Below are positions 21,412 to 25,648 of a stretch of DNA of 25,648 bases, in pieces. The translations under genes and the position numbers were made by a program. The stretch comes from Pelotomaculum sp. (GTDB taxonomy: Bacteria > Bacillota > Desulfotomaculia > Desulfotomaculales > Pelotomaculaceae): positions 466 to 26,113 of the forward strand of contig DNIT01000066.1 of the NCBI GenBank assembly GCA_003489345.1. The letters run 5' to 3'. The notes beneath the pieces are model-generated. The model saw only the letters and a program-made list of their open reading frames with translations. It ran no database searches and had not been told where the DNA came from. The stretch's first letter is position 1; each line of letters opens with the position of its first letter.

Positions 21412-24400
21412 CTACTGCAACAGGATCGGATTAAATCCGATATCGTTGGTTAAGTCGTCCACAATGAATACCTTGACCATATCCCCGGCCTGGATGTTGA
21501 ACCCGGACTGGGCCTCGTCAACCAGGTCAAAATCCGCTTTGGTGATGTTCAAGCTCAATTGGACGCCGTCCCGCAGATGGGTAAAGACCACGGCTTCCTG
21601 TCCCTCATGCTCCACAACCGGCGCGATCTGCGTCCCAAAATATTTCAGGCCACTAACGCCGGCTTTGACAGTCATAATTTTGATTCCGCCTGTCTCTCCC
21701 ACTTCATAGACAGCTTCATCTTCCACAGGCGCAACGGTGTATTTGGGAGCCGTAGCAAGGTTCTCAAACAGCACGGTCACAGTGACATTCGCCGCCGGCA
21801 TGAGGAAGCTGTACACGCCCTCGGTGGCGGTGATTTCGATGTCGCCGGCGCCGTCGTTGTATTTGAGGCTGCCCGCCACCAGCCGCTTGCCGGAGTCCGG
21901 CGTCACGGTTACGGTAATGGTTTCGCCTGCCGCCGCGCTGGCCGGATGCACGCCAACGGCGCCGCCGGTAATGGCGCCGTCCACCGTCACGGTATAGGTC
22001 TCAGGAGCGGTTGCGCCCTGCCAGGCCAGGATGGGATAGGCGTCGGACTGCAGGATGTATGCCACTCCCAGAAGCGCCGCGAATTCCCCGGACTTCAGTT
22101 CTCCGGGGGTCTTGGATGTCGTCTCGTCCGTGCCGTTGCCCACGCCGGACGCCGCCGCGCCCTCAAGGTAGTAGCAGTTGACGATGGAGCCGGAGGTCAG
22201 CCGGCCCACCACCGCGCCCGCCGGTCCGCTGCCTGTGCCGGTAACGGTGCCGGTGCTGTAGCAGTTGGTGATGGATGAGTTGGTATAGGTGCCGACGATA
22301 CCGCCCGCGCCCTGGCTTGAACTGCCGGCCGACGCGCTGACATTGCCGGTGTTGTAGCAGTTGGCAATAAGCACCCTGCTGCTGCCCAAGATGCCGCCCA
22401 CGTTGTAGGTGCCGCTGACGGCGCCGGTGTTGTAGCACTCTGAAAGCGACGCATTTGCTCCGGAATTGCCGAGGATGCCGCCCACATTGTAGGAAGTGCC
22501 GGTAATGGCGGCCGTGTTGCCGCTGCGGGTGAGGCTCGTGCCGGCGTTGGTCGCATTGCCGGCAACGCCGCCGACGTTTTGCGTTCCGCCTACGGCTCCT
22601 TCATTGACGCAGTCCGCAATGGCGACAACGGTATTTATATACCCGAGGATGCCTCCCGTATTGGTCGTACCGGAGACAGTGCCCTTGTTGGTGCAGTTTT
22701 GCATGCTGTTGTCCGCACCGCCGGTAATATAAGCGACGAGGCCACTTGAGTAGTTTCCGGCCGCGTTGATGGCGCCTTCGTTGCTGCTGCCGGTGACGGT
22801 TGCGGTATTGGCCGAGGAATTGCCCAGGAGGCCCGCAACATATTGATTGCCGCTGACGGTTGCCTTGTTGACGCAGTTCTGGATGGTCACGCCCTCGGCC
22901 CTGGCCACCAGGCCCGCGGCGTAGCTGCCGGTGGTGGCGACGGAGCCTGCTGTCGTTAGGTTTTTGACGGTTGCGCCCGCCACGTAGCCGAAGAGGCCCT
23001 GATTGGCAGTGGAGCCGGCGGCAATGTTCAGAGTGATCTGATAGCCGCCGCCGTCAAAGGTGCCGGCATACTTATTGGCGTTGGTGCCGATGGGCGTCCA
23101 GGTGAAGCCGGAAAGGTCGATGTCCCCCGTCAGCTTGGCCCGGGCCGAGACATTCCCCCCCGCGTTGACATGGTCCGCAAACCAGATCAGATGGTCGGGC
23201 GCAGACAGGATATAAATATCATCTTCCAGGCCGGGACCTTCCACAACCGTAATGGCCTGTTCCGCGGTCATGGTCACTCCATTGTAAGTATAGCTTATTG
23301 TTACTGCCGTATCTGCTTTCGTCAAGGGTGCGGAAGCAAACGAATACTCTGTGATCGTTTCAATCTTACCGTTGCTGTAAGTCGCTTTCACCACCATGCC
23401 TGTAGGATCGAAGTATTCACCGACCACATACAGGGTGGTGATGGGCCGGGCTGTGATGGCAATGGACAGCAACTCATTGGCCGCAACCACAATTTCAAAG
23501 GTATAGCTGTATGCCATACCGTCATAGGTGCCGCTCACGGTGATGGCGGTATCCGTTGGGGCAAGTTCGCCGGGAATGCTGAGCGTATAATCCGTGATGT
23601 ATTCGCTGGTGCCGTCACTGTAGTTGGCTTTGATCAGCAGGCCCGCGGTATTAAAGGTTTGGCCGGCCACATAATGCAAGGTGGTGGGGTCGGCTTCCTT
23701 CACAATGCCGGTTATCGTGCTGGTATCAGTGAGCTGGTGGCGCAGGACGGGGAAGCCGCTGTTGAGGTTCGGCGCGGTATCCGCCACAAAGGCTCTGCCG
23801 TCGCCGTTGAGCTCCGCCAGGAAGGGAGCGGCCTTCATTTGGGCTTCGGTCCTGGCATCGTTGGCGCTGATATAGCCCCGGGTAAGATCGTTGGTGTTTG
23901 AACCCGAAGGCTGTACCGCAGTATCCAAATAGTAGCAATTGACAAGATCGCCCATTTTTTGGGTTACACCGCAGATCAGGCCCACTGTGGCGCCCGACAT
24001 ATGAACGGTGTTGCCGCCAACCACAAAAGTACCTGTGGCATAACAATTGATGATATGGCTGACGCCCATTAAACCGTTGTTCCCGGCGATACCGCCCACA
24101 TTGCTGGCCTTATCGCCGGCGTTGCCGTCGATGGAGCTGCGATAGTCCCCGGTGCTGTAGCAGTTGATGATATTGCTTTCGGTTTGGGCCACAATACCCC
24201 CGACATAGCAGTGGCCGGAGCTGTGGCCGGAGACCAGCGCGGTATTGCCGCAATTGGTGATGGGCACATTGACGGAAGCGATCAGGCCGGCGATGCCGCC
24301 GGAATACTGATAGCCGTCCACCACGCCGAAGTTGACGCAGTTGCTAATGGAGCCGTAATCCGTCGCTTTGTCGGAAATACCCAGGATGCCCCCGGTACGG

Positions 24401-25648
24401 CCGCCCTGATTGGTATTGGTGCAGGTAACCGGTTGATAATTTGTACAACTGGCAATGGTTGCCGGAGCAGCGCTGGTTCCCGTCATACTGCCGACGATAC
24501 CGCCTACGGCGCCGATCTTATTCGGTCCGTTTTCCAGGCCGGAATCGGCTTTCTCCCCGCCGTCGGCATAGACAATCGCCTTGTTGACGCAATTTTGAAC
24601 CGTGCCGCCGTTTAAGTAGGCCGCGATGCCGCCCACCACAAACTTGCCGGAAACGCAGCCCTCAACGGTGACGTTCTTCACCATGCCGCCCTGCCCTACG
24701 CAGCCGAAAAGGCCCTGCACGGTGTTGTCTATATTCGTATACAGGCCGCTCACCGTATAGCCGGCGCCGTCAAAGGTGCCTTTAAAAAAGTTTGCGGTGG
24801 TAAATGTACTGTTGTCTGTGGCAACGCCGCTCCCGATAGGCGTCCAGATATTGGCGCCGGGGTTAATCTCGTACCAGGTGGCCTCCATAGCGAAACTGAC
24901 TGTGCCGAACCTCCCGTACGCGGCGGTAAATTTGGTGCTGCTGCTGTCTAAACGGATATTGTCGCCAAGGGTAACGGTCCTGCCCGCAAAGTCATCCTGG
25001 GCAATGCCCGGGGCGGTGCCGTTGACCACGGCCGCCAGACCTGCAAGCTGGGCCGGTGTGCTGATGGTATAGGAGGTTGCACCCGGCTCCGCGCCCGTAT
25101 ACCAGGCCGTATCAATGGTGCCGTCCCAGACGGGCCCTCCGGCCGGCTCGTCCTCAAACTGCGCGGTCACGGTGACATCCGCCGCCGGCAGAACAAAACT
25201 GTATACGCCCTCCGTTTCACTGATGGCCGTATAGGTAGCGCCGCCATCCGCGGTATATTTGAGGCTGTCCGCCACCAGCCGCTTGCCGGTGTCCGGTGCG
25301 ACGGTGACGGTGATGGTGTCGCCTGCCGCGCCGCCGGCCGGATTTACCGCAACGCCGCCGCCGCTGATGGAGCCATCCACCGTTACGGTATAGGCAACAG
25401 CCGGGATATCTTCAAACTGCGCCGTCACGGTGACATCCGCCGCCGGCATGAGGAAGCTGTACACGCCCTCCGTGGCGGTGATCCCGATCTCGTTGGCGCC
25501 GTCGCTGTACTTGAGACTGCCCGCCACCAGCTGCTTGCCGGCATCCGCTGTGGCGGCGACGGTAATGATGTCGCCCGCCGCGCCGCTGGCCGGCTCTACC
25601 GCAAGCGTGCCGCCGCTGATGTTGTTGTCCACCGTTACCGTGTAGACG
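21412..25648 (-). CDS. Giant GLUG-repeat, Ig-like surface/adhesin protein (5' end outside window)
   Basis: At least 1411 residues; the frame runs off the right edge, so no start or signal peptide is visible. Domain order from the window edge: two copies of an 80-residue repeat (YTVTVDGSISGG...VYSFVLPAADVTVTAQFED); a GLUG block (about residues 240-600) of units such as VGGIVAQTESNIINCYSTGDY; two bacterial Ig-like (Big_3) domains (640-795); and a second GLUG block (800-1180). A third 80-residue repeat (1211-1300) and a C-terminal domain ending ...VKVFIVDDLTNDIGFNPILLQ complete it. GLUG units form a beta-solenoid. No LPXTG or S-layer motif is seen at the C-terminus, so anchoring is either N-terminal or absent. 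GC content and Ala/Gly/Thr use are higher than in neighbouring genes. It probably acts in attachment or cell contact; the target is unknown. Confidence 0.9.
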   Translation of the reverse strand, partial: VYTVTVDNNISGGTLAVEPASGAAGDIITVAATADAGKQLVAGSLKYSDGANEIGITATEGVYSFLMPAADVTVTAQFEDIPAVAYTVTVDGSISGGGVAVNPAGGAAGDTITVTVAPDTGKRLVADSLKYTADGGATYTAISETEGVYSFVLPAADVTVTAQFEDEPAGGPVWDGTIDTAWYTGAEPGATSYTISTPAQLAGLAAVVNGTAPGIAQDDFAGRTVTLGDNIRLDSSSTKFTAAYGRFGTVSFAMEATWYEINPGANIWTPIGSGVATDNSTFTTANFFKGTFDGAGYTVSGLYTNIDNTVQGLFGCVGQGGMVKNVTVEGCVSGKFVVGGIAAYLNGGTVQNCVNKAIVYADGGEKADSGLENGPNKIGAVGGIVGSMTGTSAAPATIASCTNYQPVTCTNTNQGGRTGGILGISDKATDYGSISNCVNFGVVDGYQYSGGIAGLIASVNVPITNCGNTALVSGHSSGHCYVGGIVAQTESNIINCYSTGDYRSSIDGNAGDKASNVGGIAGNNGLMGVSHIINCYATGTFVVGGNTVHMSGATVGLICGVTQKMGDLVNCYYLDTAVQPSGSNTNDLTRGYISANDARTEAQMKAAPFLAELNGDGRAFVADTAPNLNSGFPVLRHQLTDTSTITGIVKEADPTTLHYVAGQTFNTAGLLIKANYSDGTSEYITDYTLSIPGELAPTDTAITVSGTYDGMAYSYTFEIVVAANELLSIAITARPITTLYVVGEYFDPTGMVVKATYSNGKIETITEYSFASAPLTKADTAVTISYTYNGVTMTAEQAITVVEGPGLEDDIYILSAPDHLIWFADHVNAGGNVSARAKLTGDIDLSGFTWTPIGTNANKYAGTFDGGGYQITLNIAAGSTANQGLFGYVAGATVKNLTTAGSVATTGSYAAGLVARAEGVTIQNCVNKATVSGNQYVAGLLGNSSANTATVTGSSNEGAINAAGNYSSGLVAYITGGADNSMQNCTNKGTVSGTTNTGGILGYINTVVAIADCVNEGAVGGTQNVGGVAGNATNAGTSLTRSGNTAAITGTSYNVGGILGNSGANASLSECYNTGAVSGTYNVGGILGSSRVLIANCYNTGNVSASAGSSSQGAGGIVGTYTNSSITNCYSTGTVTGTGSGPAGAVVGRLTSGSIVNCYYLEGAAASGVGNGTDETTSKTPGELKSGEFAALLGVAYILQSDAYPILAWQGATAPETYTVTVDGAITGGAVGVHPASAAAGETITVTVTPDSGKRLVAGSLKYNDGAGDIEITATEGVYSFLMPAANVTVTVLFENLATAPKYTVAPVEDEAVYEVGETGGIKIMTVKAGVSGLKYFGTQIAPVVEHEGQEAVVFTHLRDGVQLSLNITKADFDLVDEAQSGFNIQAGDMVKVFIVDDLTNDIGFNPILLQ
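21761..21999 (-). repeat. Adhesin 80-residue repeat, copy 3
   Basis: Codes for YTVTVDGAITGG...EGVYSFLMPAANVTVTVLFEN. It is very close to copies 1 and 2 at DNA level, although almost 3.2 kb away. Confidence 0.85.
25153..25394 (-). repeat. Adhesin 80-residue repeat, copy 2
   Basis: Codes for YTVTVDGSISGG...ETEGVYSFVLPAADVTVTAQFED. It is slightly longer than the others (KYTADGGATYTAI in place of KYSDGANEI). Confidence 0.85.
25411..25648 (-). repeat. Adhesin 80-residue repeat, copy 1 (cut by window end)
   Basis: Codes for VYTVTVDNNISGG...EGVYSFLMPAADVTVTAQFED, directly in tandem with copy 2. More copies may lie outside the window. Confidence 0.85.

Noticed and set aside
21446..24615. Several plus-strand and alternative minus-strand open frames of 60-240 codons inside the giant adhesin gene
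   Set aside because: They are antisense or shifted shadows of a high-GC repeat gene; low-complexity composition and no ribosome sites.
1..25648. CRISPR arrays, insertion sequences, integrases or phage genes
   Set aside because: No regularly spaced repeats, transposase or integrase motifs seen anywhere in the window.

Overview
The window looks like the chromosome of an anaerobic, spore-forming Firmicute of the Peptococcaceae type (Pelotomaculum/Desulfotomaculum-like). This is inferred from gene content: a siroheme/heme operon starting with hemA, a group II ECF transporter, a tiny Gly/Phe/Ile-rich sporulation-type protein, a DUF4912 protein, a deviant clostridial thioredoxin reductase, a selenocysteine tRNA, and a very large GLUG-repeat surface protein. 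Good AGGAGG-type ribosome binding sites and frequent GTG/TTG starts fit a Gram-positive host. No species assignment can be proven from the sequence alone.

Layout. (1) 1-5092, minus strand: a compact tetrapyrrole operon, read polyprenyl diphosphate synthase -> precorrin-2 dehydrogenase -> hemA -> hemC -> cobA-hemD fusion (cut by the window start). (2) 5093-5990: a gene-poor AT-rich stretch, then selC (tRNA-Sec, anticodon UCA, CCA encoded) with its own promoter and terminator. (3) 5994-7717: a small secreted protein, lgt, and a 40-residue Gly-rich/hydrophobic peptide gene with a sigma-K-like promoter. (4) 7786-10961: DUF4912 protein, a thioredoxin-reductase-like flavoprotein that has lost the NADPH motifs, a stand-alone pyruvate-kinase C-terminal-domain protein, and an isolated long-form hisG. 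(5) 11074-13953: LysM/beta-propeller-like protein, AbrB-type regulator, class I aminotransferase. (6) 14146-17177, minus: complete ECF transporter operon (S, A, T, A') with a structured leader. (7) 17530-20721, minus: a tightly coupled operon of an unknown protein with a C-terminal Cys motif, a TrmO-FmdE fusion, a DUF3343 Se/S-carrier-like protein and a cysteine desulfurase of the selenium-associated subfamily. (8) 21045-25648, minus: an adhesin-like repeat protein of more than 1400 residues (start outside the window), a terminator, and beyond it a decayed fragment of a similar gene.

How it fits together. Region 1 makes uroporphyrinogen III and precorrin-2/siroheme from glutamyl-tRNA. selC shows the cell decodes UGA as selenocysteine. 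The operon in region 7 combines a persulfide/selenide-generating enzyme, a small carrier protein and an FmdE domain, so it is a plausible but unproven sulfur/selenium handling unit tied to molybdenum or tungsten enzymes. Its promoter carries a perfect 16-bp palindrome exactly between the -35 and -10 boxes. This operon is the most interesting candidate for an undescribed system here.
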